From Urechis unicinctus (taxonomy: Eukaryota; Annelida; Polychaeta; Xenopneusta; Urechidae), in the NCBI GenBank assembly GCA_034190875.2, contig CM067350.1:20345704-20409703 (forward strand): a stretch of DNA of 64,000 nt, read 5' to 3'. Below, in pieces: positions 10,771 to 25,933 of this stretch (position 1 is its first letter; every line of letters starts with the position of its first letter). A program made the position numbers and the translations under genes. The notes beneath the pieces were generated by a model that was not told the origin of the DNA, made no database searches, and saw nothing but the letters and a program-made list of their open reading frames with translations.

Positions 10771-13712
10771 AAGCCAAAACATTGATGAAGCCACAACATT
10801 GATGAAGCCACAACATTGACGAAGTCACGAAATTGGTGAAGCCACAGTATTGGTGAAGCCACAGTATTGGTGAAGCCACAATATTGGTGAAGCCACAGTA
10901 TTGTTGAAGCCACAATATTGGTGAAGCCACAATATTGATGAAGTTTTGATATTGCTGAAGCCACAATATTGGTGAATAGTCACAACACAGCTAAAGCCAC
11001 AACATTGGTGAAGCCACTGGTAAAGCCAAAATATTGGTAAAGCCACAACACTGGTGACGCGACAACATTGGTGAAGCCAAAATTTTGATGAAGGGATAAC
11101 ATTGATGAAGCTACAACATTGGTGAAGCCAAAATATTGATGAAGCCACAACACCGGTAAAGCCACAAAATTGATGAAGCCACAGTATTGGTGAAACCACA
11201 ACACTGGTGAAGCCACAATACTGATGAAGTCAAAATATTGTTGAAGCCAAAGAATGGGTGAAGCCACAATATTGATGAAGTCAAAATATTGATGCAGCCA
11301 CAACATTGGTAACGCCTCAACACTTGTGAAGCCAAATATTGATGAAGCCACAGTATTGGAGAAGCCACAGTATAGGTAAAGGCCACAATATTGATGAAGC
11401 CACAGTATTAGTAAAGCCACAACATTGGTGAAGCCACAATATTGATGTCACAATATTGATGAAGCCACAATATCATTGAATCCACAACACTGGTGAGTCC
11501 ACAACAATGTTGAAGCTAAAATATTGTTGAAGCCACAACATTAGTGCAAACAAAACACTGGTAGAGCCACAACTTTGGTGATGCCACATTATTTGTGAAG
11601 ACACAATATTGTTAAAGCCACAATATTGGTAAAGCCACAACACTTGTGAAGCCACAACATTGGTGAAGCCAACATATTTATGGAGACACAACACTGGTGA
11701 AGCCACAGTATTGGTGAAGCCACAACACTGGTGAAGCCACAGTATTTGTGAAGCCTCAATATTGGTATGGCCACAACACTGGTGAAGCCACAACACTGTT
11801 GAATCCAAGAAATTGATGAAGCCACAGTATTGGTGAAGCCACAATATTGGTTAAGTCACGATATTGATGATGCCACAGTATTGGAAAAGCCACAGATGTG
11901 TAGAGCCACAATATTGATGAAGTCACAATATTAGTGAAGCCACAGTATTAATGAAGCCACAACATTGGTGAAGCCAAAGTATTGGTGAAGCCACAATATT
12001 GATGTCACAATATTGATGAAGCCACAATATCATTGAATCCATAACACTGGTGAGGCCACAACAATGTTGAAGCTAAAATGTTATGAAGCCATAGCATTGG
12101 TGATGCCACAGTATTTGTAAAGCAACAATATTTGTAAAGCCACAATATTGGTGAAGTCACAATATTGATGAAGCCACAATATCATTAAATCCACAACACT
12201 GGTGAAGCCGCAACAATGTTGAAGATGAAATATTAATGAAGCCACAGTATTGGTGAAGCAGCAACATTAGTGAAAACACAACACTGGTGAAGCCACATTG
12301 GTGATGCCACAGTATTTGCAAAGCCACAATAATGGTAAAGCCACAACACTGGTGAAGCCACAACATTGGTGAAGCCAAAATATTGATGAAGCCACAGTAT
12401 TGGTGAAGCCACAACATTGGTGAAAACACAACACTGGTGAAGCCACAACATTGGTTGTGCCACAGTATTTGTGAAGCCTCAATATTGGTAAAGCCACAAC
12501 ACTGGTGAAGCCACAACACTGGTGAAGCCAAAATATTGATGAAGCCACAGAATTGGTGAAGCCACAACATTGGTGAAAACATTACACTAGTGAAGCCACA
12601 ACATTGGTGAAGCCCAATATTGGTGTAGCAACAGTATTTGTGAAGCCTCAATATTGGTTAAGCAACAACACTGGTGAAGCAAAAAATTTTGATGAAGCCA
12701 TAACATTGATGAAGCCACAACACTGGTGAGGTCACAATATTCATGAAGCCACAATATCTATGAAGCCACAATATTGGTGAAGCCACAGTATTATTGAAGC
12801 CACAGTATTGGTAAAGCCACGGTATTGGTGAAGTCACAATATTGATGAAGCCACAATATCATTAAATCCACAACACTGGTGAAGCCGCAACAATGTTGAA
12901 GACGAAATATTAATGAAGCCACAGTATTGGTGAAGCAACAACATTAGTGAAAACACAACAATGGTGAAGCCACATTGGTGATGCCACAGTATTTGCGAAG
13001 CCACAATAATGGTAAAGCCACAACACTGGTGAAGCCACAACATTGGTGAAGCCAAAATATTGATGAAGCCACAGTATTGGTGAATCCACAACATTGGTGA
13101 AAACACAACACTGGTGAAGCCACAACATTGGTGATGCCACAGTATTTGTGAAGCCTCAATATTGGTAAAGCCACAACACTGGTGAAGCCACAACACTGGT
13201 GAAGCCAAAATATTGATGAAGCCACAGAATTGGTGAAGCCACAACATTGGTGAAAACATTACACTAGTGAAGCCACAACAATGGTGATGCCACAGTATTT
13301 GTGAAGCCTCAATATTGGTAAAGCCACAACACTAGTTAAGTCACAACATTGGTGAAGCCAAAATATTGGTGTAGCAACAGTATTTGTGAAGCCTCAATAT
13401 CGGTTAAGCAACAACACTGGTGAAGCAAAAATTTTGATGAAGCCATAACATTGATGAAGCCACAACACTGGTGAGGTCACAATATTTATGAAGCCACAAT
13501 ATTTATGAAGCCACAATATTGGTGAAGCCACAGTATTATTGAAGCCACAGTATTGGTAAAGCCACAGTATTGGCGAGGCCACAATATTGGTGAAACTACA
13601 ATATTGATGAAGCCATAATATTATTGAAGCCACAGTATTTGTGAAGCCACAATATTGGTGAAGCCACAATATTGTAAAGCCACAAAACTGATGAAACCAC
13701 AATATTGATGAA
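10771..13712. repeat. 17-bp minisatellite array, copy A (about 2.9 kb)
   Basis: The consensus unit is GAAGCCACAATATTGGT, with common variants CACAACACTGG, CACAGTATTGG and CAAAATATTGA. Higher-order repetition is plain: the block from about 12160 recurs about 677 bases on, at about 12837 (40 units less three bases), and its right part recurs with an extra four units. A landmark variant (AATCCACAACACTGG followed by GCAACAATGTTGAAG) appears several times here and also in the array at 30.6-32.1 kb, so the two arrays share history. The minus-strand unit has no stop in any frame and 17 is not a multiple of 3, so open frames of period 17 residues appear in all three frames; these are not genes. Confidence 0.95.
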
Positions 13713-13797
13713 GTTGTGAATTTACCATTAACATAAAATTTGTTTTCATGGTGGTTAAGCACATGGACCTTAATATTGCACATGCAACTCATTATGT

Positions 13798-13878
13798 AGA
13801 ATAGTGAGGAGGTCATGTGGCTTCATCTACATTACTGTCAGTAATGTAGATGAAGCCACATGACCTCCTCACTATTCT
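13798..13878. repeat. Perfect 81-bp palindrome next to the minisatellite, copy A
   Basis: The 40-base arm 13798-13837 is exactly complementary to 13839-13878, with one base (T, 13838) between them. The arm begins AGAATAGTGAGGAGG. Such a nearly spacer-free palindrome would extrude as a cruciform. It lies about 85 bases beyond the end of the 17-bp array. Copy B has the same structure with three mismatched pairs. Confidence 0.95.
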
Positions 13879-16740
13879 TATCTTTAACTATTCATTTATA
13901 TCAAATCACCAAATGTCATGAAGTGAAAAGACTAAAGAATATTTCGCTTTACTTAGCAAGAGCCTAGTGGCCCTACAGCAGAAGAGGGCTCCATTTGATA
14001 TGAGGAGGTGTCTTGCAGAGAGATAGATGAGCATAATTGAGATGTTTGGACAGCTGATACTGTTGCCCATCTTGAAAAAATAAATTTCCTAAATTGGGCA
14101 GATTAACCAACACAGAGGATATTAATCTCCAATATGATTCAATTGAGATACTGGGTCCATAATATTAAACCCAGAACAGGAGGTAAAGCAGTTAATCACT
14201 ACCAGATTGTGAGTGCTGCTGAGCAAAATGTCATCACAAACACCTAGTCAATCTCACTGCCTAACAATAAAGACAGAAGACCTATGGCTATTGAACTCTG
14301 CTGCTTTTGACAGCATTTAATCATAGCTTTTATAGTATATCTTTGTATTCAATGACACACCAGGGCTGAATAATAACTCCCAAACCCACTTGTCTAGCAA
14401 CAATAGTCCATCCCCAAGTATGCAAAAAGTTTTAGCATTTAAGCCTAATTATTTAAGTTATTAAGAAATGATTCACCCTAACACCCATGAGCTAATAAAA
14501 ACTTAGCTACATTTTTCCTGGAACAAGCAATTTTAATTTGCTTTTATTTAGCAAGTCAGAGGTCAAGAGCCATAAAGCTATGAGTTAAAGTTTGCAAGAT
14601 TTAGTCAATGTGAAGTTGCAAGCTTGCATTATAAGAAAACGTGCCATCAAGAATTATTTCCCATTGAGTAAATCACTCAGGAACAAAAGGTCATGCAGCG
14701 CTGATATTTACTTTGTAAGTGATCATCAATATAAGAGTGGATCATGTTTAATTTGAGACAGGTATTCCCTATTTGGTTAACATAGCTAAGAAATATTTTT
14801 TCAATAATGTCACAATCAATATATGAGTGACTTGCATTATTTAGAAAATGTGACACCAAACGTTTACAAGCTGACAGATTGACAGGGCAAAACTGTACTG
14901 TGTCATGTGTGATTTGGGATTTCAGATATGCTTAATACCCCTATCAACACTAGATCAGATGCACAGCTTTTAAGACTAACTGACAGATGACCATGGCATT
15001 TATAGCTTATACATGACATATTCAAATGATGTGATTTACTATTGAACATTTGACAACAATTTTACTACCAATATTGATGTGGCAGATACCCTGACAAAAG
15101 AGGCTCTGGACTTCAAAAACCCACCAAGGTTCTAATTATTTGGCAAGCCACTGTTGAACTTGGCTGGCAGCTAAAACTAGCAGTTTGTTTTGGATAGCTG
15201 TTATTGAGATACAAATAGGATCATTCTCCTGACTTATTGATAACAAAAGTTGTGACTATCATATAACACATAATCAAACTTATAGGAGTGTAATAAAGAA
15301 TTCATGTTTTAGTGTATTACAATGATACATAATATTAGCAGATCATGCTATTTCCATGTCCAATAAAAGTACTTTAAAAGGTAGGTTAAAGGTCACATTA
15401 CTGATGCAAGTTAGTATATTATTCAAGAATGTTGAAAGCAAATTATCAATCTTCAACCTTTGAAAAAACATTGGATTTGAAAGAGTAACCCCACCCCACT
15501 AACGCACTACCACCTGAGTAGTTATAACTTATATGGTGTACTATGACACTAGGCTAGGGGTGGCTAGTTTCATAGTCCACCATACAACATTGTTAGTTAC
15601 AGGGCATAAAGTCTGAAGTCTGTTTGGGTTATTGTGATACCGGAGCGGATTAGGCAATGTTTACATCTGACAGATGACAGCAAAAGCCGTAGGCAATAGT
15701 CGATACGGTTTAATGAACGTTAGGAAATACATTTTAAAAAAAATCATTGGTAATCGATAGATCTATCCAACCAAACTGCAGGCATCTAGTCACGTTAACG
15801 TGGTATCTGGGTATTGTTGGCCCTTGGAATGGTGTTCGTGATCGGAAAGTGTGAGTGTGAACGGTAGCAGGGTAGAGCCTACGCTACGTGCGGAACAGCC
15901 CGGTGAAGCTCGCTAACCACTGTAAACTACGGGTATTTCGTAATTTGTCGTACATGAAATTTCTTTCCGCAACAATAACGTTCATTGTTACATGAATGAT
16001 ATTCAATCTATAAACGTTAGAATCATACTGACCGAGCGAGAATCACATGGAAACAGTGCGTGTAAAATTGTCATGGCTGACCGATCGTCTTGTTTATGTT
16101 CGCTCGTGTACCGGAAATTCCACGAGGTATGGCAGGCTGGAATAGTTACAATCCCAAAATATACCTTCAGCTTCAGCCCGCAGGTGCGTTAGTGGGAACA
16201 TTTGGATTTTACGACACGAGCAAACTGATAACACAGAACAATCTTTTTAATTAATCACTTGATAAAAACAGTCCGTTGATACGATATGCTTTCATTGATT
16301 ACTCGAAACTTTGCACATCATAGATCGAAAAAACCGGTATTTCATTTCAGTGAGATTCTCAAAACATTTTAAATGCTGATCTGCTTCTAGAATTCCCAGC
16401 TTAAGTACTACATATGTTCTTATTTATCTAAATTAAACATTATCAGACGGATATATACTGAGAAAAAAACACCAAAAATGAGTTGACAAAGACTTACAAC
16501 CACGGATTTCCCAGTAAAATCGCCATTTTTTTTATATCCGCCCGTAAAGATATTTGAGCGAGTGCCACCCTTTATTCTTTAATCTGCCGATTTATATATT
16601 CATTCAAAATTTGTATGTTTTTCATTTCAAGCGATAATTTAAAACAAAGAATTGTTCATTGAAGTTAAAAGTCACACAAATCATGAATATAAGTTTGAAG
16701 CAAATATACATCGAACAAAGCCATATAATGACCGATTATT

Positions 16741-17000
16741 CAACATGGCCAAAATGGTCGTTTTGGCCAAAATGTAAATTCAGGCAAATGCATTTAACGC
16801 CAAGAAAAAGTGGATAGTTATCCCGATTAATAAGATTCCAACCTTAGGAGGAGTAGAAGCAAATAAAGTTACGATTTTGTGGGGAAGCGCAGCTGTGTAA
16901 GCCTATGGGATGACGCTGACTATTTTGGCCCCATGATCATCGGCCAAAATGTAAGTATGGGCCAAGATGGTTGGTGAATTGTACCAAAATGGTCGGACTT
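16741..17000. repeat. CCAAAATGG motif cluster, copy A
   Basis: GGCCAAAATGG-type motifs occur at about 16747, 16764, 16933, 16955 and 16984, the last as TACCAAAATGGTCGG just before the (TA)n. The arrangement is repeated in copy B and mirrored at 2221-2700. Confidence 0.7.
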
Positions 17001-17001
17001 G

Positions 17002-17206
<205 letters not shown>

Positions 17207-17210
17207 TATC

Positions 17211-20200
17211 AATCACGTAAGATAAGGATAGCTTTGACAGGTAATTGTATTTCAGGATGATATTAATCATAGCAGTCATATTATTGATACGCTTGATGTT
17301 TCTCGCGTTGTTAGCTACGTCAACTTCTAAGCCTACTTATCCTTATATATCATCCTCATTTGATCTATGGTATGTTGGTGCTGTCACACTGTACCGTATA
17401 TGAAGGATTGTGTTGTTGCTACCAGCAATACGGGAAATAATTTCCCACTATAACGCATATTGGATTTCTAAACGAAGGCAATTTTATGTTGTTCAATTGT
17501 CTCTAAGTGGATCTACCAAATTGTAGACTATTAAAGTTGCTACATTGGTTATTATCTGAGTATTGGCACGTGCTCGCTTTGCGCACGCACTGCATCATAA
17601 ATTGTGGTCATTGATAAGTGGAGCTACAGCCATGATGCTTGGATAATTCAGAAGGTATGTTATGTAAATCAGAATGGTAAAGGCCACTTTCGGCAGGCAG
17701 CGGCATAATGGTCACCCCCTCAGCCTGCTATTTTGGGATAAACAGGCCTTCACATTCGGGCGTGCCCCTGCTCGCTGTTGCGAGATCTCACAGCTTTGGC
17801 TCTTCATCAAGTAATAGACTCTTTAAAGTTGCTATTGGTCACTGTCATCATATGTTCTATGATGTGGTATACATAATTCGAATGTCGGATTGGACGAAAA
17901 TCCTCAAAGGAAAAGTAAAAAAGATTTGGTGAGCAATCGTCCCAAGTTTTTGTGGTCAAAAGTTAAGCGAAGTCACGGTCAATGTCATGATTGCAAGACA
18001 TAACGGCAAGTCGTTCAAGAGGGTCTGCTAAGTTTGTCCAAATACCATGATCGAGCAGCAACCTATCAAGGGTCACTCGATGTTATACAAGAGGAAATAT
18101 GTTCTACAACAAAGCTTTTCATAAAACAGATAAAATCATAAAAGCGGTGCTGTGGCTCACACAAATATCTTTTCTTTTTTCGTAATCAAGTCGATACCTA
18201 TGTGGCTACTTGTCTTTCAGCTTAACAGTATAATCACATCGTACAAATGTACTTTTAACACAATATTTTGCATTAAGACACTTCCACGAAAGAAAGAAAT
18301 ATATCCTTCCATTCTCATGACATCAGATAATAATCCGCTTGTGTTGTAAAATTAGTGGCAAACGCTAGGTTGTTTTAAATCAGCAGCAGTCAAACAACTG
18401 CAACTCTGCACGACCTGACAGATTCCGTGCATTAAGCGTAAGTAGAATCTCTACACTTGAATTGCAAAATAACAACTTGGCAATAAAACTATTTCACATG
18501 TATTCACAAAGCGCATTTATTTGTTATACAAGTTAGTTAACCATAAAAAAATTCGTTGTTGGTAAAGGTAAGAAAGATATTTTGATAACAGGAGTGCAGC
18601 AGCTTTTATCGTAAGCTGAACGAATGATGTCAAACCTCGTCGGTATGGATAATGCTTAGATTCAATGATTTAATGCTACTGACATATACACGAATTGATC
18701 TCAGGACTCTAGTTTTTTTAATTGGCGTTTAGGCACTCTGGGTCAAATGGAATACTCAAATGCATGGGAGGTCACATTATGTCTCTCTTACCTATATCTA
18801 CATCAACCCCTTACCAGGACGGCGTTCCCGGGGTCTAACCCCGACATTATACTCATTGTCATAGGGCGTGGCAATGTATTTACAGGATACGTTGATCATA
18901 TAATCAGTAAAAGTCACTGAATAATAACACAATGGCACATCATTGGTCTCCCAGCTTGTTTGTGCTGTGGTGCATATCGATTATGTACCGCTAGTGTCCG
19001 TTTATAGTGATGAGTTACCTGCAGTTTGTACAAATAGCTTTGTAAGCAATGTGCAGAGTTCCGCTCTGGCGCAGATGCTTCATACCAGCACTGAAAGTAA
19101 TTGTGAACGGATTTGTGACAATTGGGCAAAATATTATGATTACCCTTATCTACCATGGTCTGAATATCACTTTGATGGTTATTTGCGTTATTATAATTGA
19201 TCCCGTTAGCACCTACGTACATTCACCAGTCGGGTATATTTGTCATAAGAGTACCTATTTTGGTGTTGAATATATATTCACAAGTAATGATTTATTCCTA
19301 CTTAAGAATAAAGAGCGTCGACAAATTATGTTGCTTCACATATGATTCATAATACATTAACTTTGCATCAAAACTATTTGCCCTATTGTTTTCGTGATAG
19401 CTATCAAATAGAAAACATCGTCCTTGTCGAGACACATTCAGCGTAGGCATTAGATGATGTGATTATCCGCATCACCCTGCTATTACCTTGCAAATATTTA
19501 TGACCATTTCTTATTTAAGCTTAGATGAATCTGGAGATATATCGGCTGAGTACACTTATAGATAAATATAATCATCTGAAAATATGATTTGCCAATTCCA
19601 TGTTTTTATAGATTCATATTTGAAGCAAACGATTTGTTGTAAGCAACTTATTGCATACTTGACTTCGTCGACTGCTTGGAGTGCATATAGTTGATTGGTA
19701 GGTGATTTGTGTACAAAACAATAAAGTGTTATGGTAGTTTCCCTTACCATTGTACAACTGCCCATTAGAGATAATGAAACTAGCCACACCAATCTGGTAA
19801 ATGTGATAACGGGCACACCGACATTAACAATGTGATATCATTATATGGGATCACATGAAACAGATAACTTCGGTCGCCAAGCAAAGTCAGTCGATAAGAA
19901 GCTTATCTCTTGTATTCATAACTGTGTCTTATCTCGTCCTATTTCATTGCAAATGGAGGAACATTACAAAAAAGTAATGAGGATATAGACACCTTAGAGG
20001 TTTTTTTCCCAAGATAGGCGCCCGAGTTTAGTGGCTGAAGATATTATGGGTATGTGCAATTACTGTAGAATAAATGATTTGCTCTAAGTTAGGCACAATA
20101 TATGTAGAAATTATAAAAGCAGTTTCAAAATACCTCATGCTAGATATTCGCAGGTAACTGATAAACAAATGCAAGGAGACATCAATGCCAATCCCGAAAA

Positions 20201-23200
20201 GAGCAAATAATTGTGATGCAACAATAGATGAGCACTTTCTTTTAATCCATTGGGTGTATAAATGGATGAGGCGTAAAATCTCCAAGCGATGACAGTACAG
20301 TTAAAGCACGCCGGTGCCGACACCACAGGTGCGGATGCAAACCCGTACAGCGTTTCCATTAGCCATACATCTGATAGCTTGCTTCTGCAGTACCGCCGAT
20401 TTGATACAGTATCTCTATTTCACAGAAAGACATCAAATTAAGAGTACTGTGGTAAGCTAAGCGTCAAATGTTTGCAAGCCTCCAAGCTACACCACTATCA
20501 TGTTCAGGCTCTATGCAAAGCTACGCCGTGGTCAGTATTCTTTCCCCAACCCCATAACGCGTTTTATGATAGTGATAGGGAGCTATTGCTATGAAACTTA
20601 TTAGATGATCAAGGTATGTGTAACCGTGGGCTGTATTACAAATCAGTATATTCAAATAATGTCATTATCGAATGAGGAGCCTCATACATTTTGGCCTGAC
20701 ACTATTTGATGTCCACTCCATTGATCGCTGCGGTTCATATGACCTTCGAAGCAATATGTTACATGAGAATCAGATGCTAATGCTGTTGAACTTCTGCGAA
20801 TGAAATGCATAACAAATAATTGTGAGCATTCATCACATTACAAACAACTGGCAAATATTATTTGTCTTGCCTGACATGTATATTTGTAACGCCTTGTTTT
20901 CGCTAAATATGCCAACAGCACACAGCATAACGCAATTATTTCACCAGCTATGATTGCTTGAGCACTAGTGGGAATACGATAATTGGTATACAAGGTGGGA
21001 GCTTACTTCAGTGTTGTGCAAGCTTAAAACCAAGCAACGAAACTAGAAAAGAAATAGCCTTATATTGCGATATCCTAATTTTTATCAATCGTGTGTGCCT
21101 ATGTATGAATGAAATGAATATGCCAGAAGGTCACTGCAGAGTGACCGGAACTTCAACGAAATGAATGGACATCGTCATGGGCAACATATCTGGAATTATA
21201 ATTTGAAGAACAGAAATACCTCCCGGATAGTTAGTTAACGTCGTGAGTTAAAATTACCGGTCATACATAGCTGATGTGTTTAAAACGAAAACCATAGTAT
21301 TCTTTTATTCTGTGTATGATATCATCAAAGCTTCTCGGGTGTCTACCGAATAGTCAGCATTCAACCCTTTCGAGTGTACTATGGATTAGCTGGATTACAG
21401 TCGTCAGGATAATCATGTTTCCCATTAATTGATATTGTCTGAAACCTAACGCTTATTAACACCTCGCTTCTCTTGGTGGAATGACATGCCTGGCAACATA
21501 ACATTCAGTCGATTGTATAAAGAGGAACAACTGTTGTCATTCATCAACAGAGACAAGCGTTTATCACTGTGTATTGTATTTTGAAGCTTCAAAATAAAGC
21601 GTTAGAAAATGGAAACATTGATTTAATGTCCATTGGAATCCACTTACAAATGACGTTGTTTGAGCTTGTTGTGTGGGTCCCGGTTTGTCCTGCATTGTAA
21701 CCGCTACATAACATCTCATAAAATTACGAAGTGTCAATAACAAATGCACTTCATGAAGCAGATCAAATAAGACCGATGCCTTTAAGAACAGATGCCCTTA
21801 TTATGTTTATTACAAACACACCGATCCTTGAGTCACGCGTGAGTGCTGTGATGTACCCGGTGCACTAAAGTCAACTAAGTATTCTATTGTTAGATTTTTA
21901 CAATATCACTCCTTCGTCCTCGCAAATTTCATTCATGGATTTTTGGCACATACAACAACCTATTATGGAGATATGTCCCCAAAAGTTGGAGCCAATGTCG
22001 GTCAGGCTCAATACTAACTCGAGTAACGGAAGAGGTATCAATAAACGCACATTTAAAGTCTTTCACAAGCAATGATTTGTTAACCTGACCATGCATAAAA
22101 CGACTGCTGTTGAAACGAGACATAGAGTTAGCAAGGTAATAGTGGGAAGATGGTTATGAGCTGTGCAAGCGTAATACCAAACAATGAAACAAGAAATATG
22201 ACACGTCGTCTATGTAATGCGATGGGACCGTCGGAGATCAATGGAAAAGGTCAGCAGATATCATTGCTAACCTGTCATAACTTATCGGTTGTAGTCTGAC
22301 GCATACTTGTAAGAGAATGGAAATATCTCTCTGATAAATAACATACCTGATAAGTTAACATTTTATGCTTGGTTGAACTGCTTATAACACTAATAATAGT
22401 AACCGTTAACTCCGAGCATGATATCATGAAAGCTTCTTGGAGGTCTGGCAAGAAATCATTATACCATAACTCACACATCATGAATAATGGATTTTTACCA
22501 TGTTTGCAAGAATGCATTACACGGTGACATACCCGCATAAGTGTACAGCATAAACAGGTGATGTCTGGTAACTCAGCAAGGAGATAATCGATATGAATTT
22601 TAGCACTTGCAGTTACATCAAATTCCCATTAATAATATAAATGTCAAGTGGAGATTCAGGTTTCCGTGGAGGAGCAAATTTCCGATTTACCCTGCCTGGT
22701 TGCGTTAAAGCTGTTACGCTGTTGCGCCATGGGCGAATTGTTCATACCTTGTTGCTTCATATATACGGTACTGTAGACGACAACTGCTGTATATCATTGC
22801 ACCTGGCAGCAAGTTATTGAAGCCAACGCTCCAATATAAAAGAACATTATTCTTCTGATGGCTTATGAATCCTAGCACACTCATTCATTGACTGACTATG
22901 AAGGTATTATGATTTAATCCAACAATGTATGACGTACGACAACACAGAGAGCTCCATTCACATAAAATCTTATCAACTAGGGACGTGGAATATAATGTGA
23001 ACTTGTTGGTACATAATGCCATCTCCATCGATAACGATGCCGTTTAATATCTTCCTGCTTGACTTGATAATCACTTTGAAGAAACACTTTTCTCAAAAAA
23101 GAAATTGTGCTTAAAACTATCTAGAACGTCATGCAAATGACATCGTTTGTATGCTCTTCGTGTAATCAAAACCAGTATTCAAATTCTGCGGTGTCATATA

Positions 23201-24866
23201 TTATGATTTATCTTGTGTTGTTAGTTCTATGGTCAACGCTTTGTATGTGCGCAAATGGTCCTTGAGGTCAGCAAATTGTCATTTGTACAAGACAAGAGAG
23301 GAATAAAATGACAAAAATTGTGTGCCATTGAAACATTTGTCTGTTAATACAAATACAAATGTATTCCCTGTTTAGAGACAGTTAAGTCTAACGCCTCAAC
23401 GGGTCAATATTGAAGTCTTCAGTTTTACAATCTTGCAACTCTTAAATAGAAAAGGACAGCACGTAGCAGCATATCCGAATATATGCAAAACAACAATGCA
23501 ACTTTCGACGACGTGGCTACTTTCAAGCATGTCGGTATTCATTTGCTGCCACAAACCGTTCATGCTAACGTAGTACTCTTGTAAACAGGTCCAACGTCCA
23601 CATGCGATGGAAAATACCCACGAGAAGACAAATGGAAATAGCATCAGCATAACAAAAAAACACAGAAGCATAATATATTTAGCTCACAGAATAATAACAA
23701 TATGTAATTTCATAATGTCAAGATTAATGAGAGTATTGAATCCCGTTGACAGTTTAGAGTAATTTGTTTGATGCGCCAAAATCTCCATGATACAGAAATG
23801 AATATAATTGAATGTAACAAATTAAACAAAACAACACTAGTGTCGTTAGTGGTAAATTACCAGGTTTTGTGTCTTGTGCGTATATGAGAATCCTACATCT
23901 AGGTCACCAAGAATACTTAACCAAATCATTGTGGCTCGCATCAAGATAATAGAACTAGGAGCCTTTTACGTCATGTATTTGTCGGCTATCACAATTATGA
24001 CTGTTTGCATCTTACTCGGTTTACAGATGTTGGTAGAGCGTTTTATATGTGGATTCGAAGCAACATTATTCAGGACCAATTGAGCGTCAAAATAGCAAAA
24101 TACAAATAGTTATGGTCCAAATTGATCTCTATTGCAACTGAAGAATCTCTGCGTATGAATGATTAACTTTTTATCACACTCCAAGTATCTACCATTAAAA
24201 GCTATGCTTTACTGCGGATGTATTGTACTACCATGCAAAGCTTTCCCGCACTAAGGGGTACTTCATGACGAAAGCTATGAAACAAATGGGTCGCGTTCCA
24301 GCTTCACTATTGATCACTGACTTTATATGACCTCTGATAAATGATAGCAAGATGTTTCCGCTGCCGATTTCTGCAAATGGAACGCGAAACAACGTACCGT
24401 GGGCATTTATCATTTTCCACACATATGACAAATGCTAGCAATTTTGCCTGGCAAAGAGGATAAATGATAAAATGACAGGAAGATATAACCATATGTTAAC
24501 GCCTCGATGCGGCATATTTCATTCGTCGTAATCTGTCAACAGCCCATGGGGCGATGGAATTGTTGTATTGGATGATACTGGTCACCTGTAATGCTGGATT
24601 ACCGGAGAGCACTGATCAAACGCGCTGTTAAAAAAAAGCCAGTGCAAATTTAGAATCAGTCCACTGGTGAGAGATATCAGAATTTACTACAGAATTTTGA
24701 GATTGGCCGCCAAGGAAGCCCGGATTAGGATTACAATTGCAGTGTGATAGAAACATCGAAGTAATGAATAGAAACCTTTGGCAAACGACATTGGCAGAAA
24801 GTTAACATAACAAGTACGAAATGCTTGGGTGCGTAAAAAATAAATTATTGTAACGCCTTACTCAGT
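17211..24866. other. AT-rich region with diverged repeats, probable gene relics
   Basis: No intact gene. By eye, the segment at 20998-21150 (near GCAAGCTTAAAACCAAGCAA) is related to 22149-22240 and to 28300-28460, all in the same orientation. Their minus-strand translations are hydrophobic (for example RRRVIFLVSLFGITLAQL from about 22170-22220), but each has stops or frameshifts. The minus strand also has a hydrophobic 61-codon frame at 21564-21749 (GFQWTLNQCFHFLTLYFEA). I read these as remains of a multi-copy membrane-protein gene. No other feature was recognised in the parts between. Confidence 0.35.
23396..23671 (-). pseudogene. Membrane-protein fragment, possibly TM4-TM5 of a class A GPCR (weak)
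   Basis: This 91-codon minus-strand frame has a hydrophobic start (MLLCFFVMLMLFPFVFSWVF), a polar loop with Cys (CGRWTCLQEYYVSMNG), and a second hydrophobic segment (CIVVLHIFGYAATCCPFLF) followed by basic KSCKIVKLK. The order helix, Cys loop, helix, basic intracellular end fits TM4-ECL2-TM5 of a rhodopsin-like receptor, but no diagnostic motif such as DRY is present. It is isolated, with no matching exons in frame, so it is more likely a relic than a live exon. Confidence 0.3.
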
Positions 24867-24874
24867 GTATGAAT

Positions 24875-24940
<66 letters not shown>

Positions 24941-25632
24941 TTATATATATATATATATATATATAAACGTATATTTACACATATAAAAATGTAGATATCT
25001 ATGCTCATAATAATATGTATTTGTGTTTAAATATATGTATATATATACATATATATATTTGTATATATATACATATATGCCCTGATATATATATATATTT
25101 ATATAGATGTATATATAGTAAAAATATACACATATATACATATTCATATATATGATGATATATATATATATATATATAGAGAGATATATATAAATATTTA
25201 TAAATATAATTTCTATATATATATATATGTATATATTTATATATATATATAAATAAATATATATATACATTTATATATATATTTAAAAATTTATATATAT
25301 ATAAAATATATTATATATGTATATATATATATGTCAATATATGAATTAGTATAAATATATAAATTCATATATATATACATATTATATAAATATATATTTA
25401 TCTGTATATATATGTATCAATATATGAATATGTATATATATTTATATATATATATATAAAAATATGTATATATATATTATATATATGATATATATTTATA
25501 TATATATAAATATAGAGACATAATATATGATATCTATATGTATCTATATATAAATATCTATAAATATATAGTAAATATATCTTCATATTCATATATATAG
25601 ATAGATATATATATAGATATATATATATAGAT

Positions 25633-25664
<32 letters not shown>

Positions 25665-25756
25665 GATATCTTAATATATGATATATATATATATATCTAT
25701 ATAGATAAATATAAATCAATAGATATATATATATATATATATATATATCTAAATAA

Positions 25757-25799
<43 letters not shown>

Positions 25800-25933
25800 A
25801 TATATCAATATATGAATTAGTATATATATATATTTATATATATACATATTATATAGATATATATTTATCTATATATATATGTGTATCAATATATGAATAT
25901 GTATATATATTTATATATATATTTATATAAAAC

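Noticed and set aside
12157..12651. Minus-strand open frame of 164 codons with WLHQCCGFT repeats
   Set aside because: Entirely inside the 17-bp minisatellite; all three minus frames are open because the unit lacks stops. Composition and period follow the DNA repeat.
10771..13712. CRISPR-like regular repeats
   Set aside because: 17-bp units are contiguous with no unique spacers, in a eukaryotic genome.
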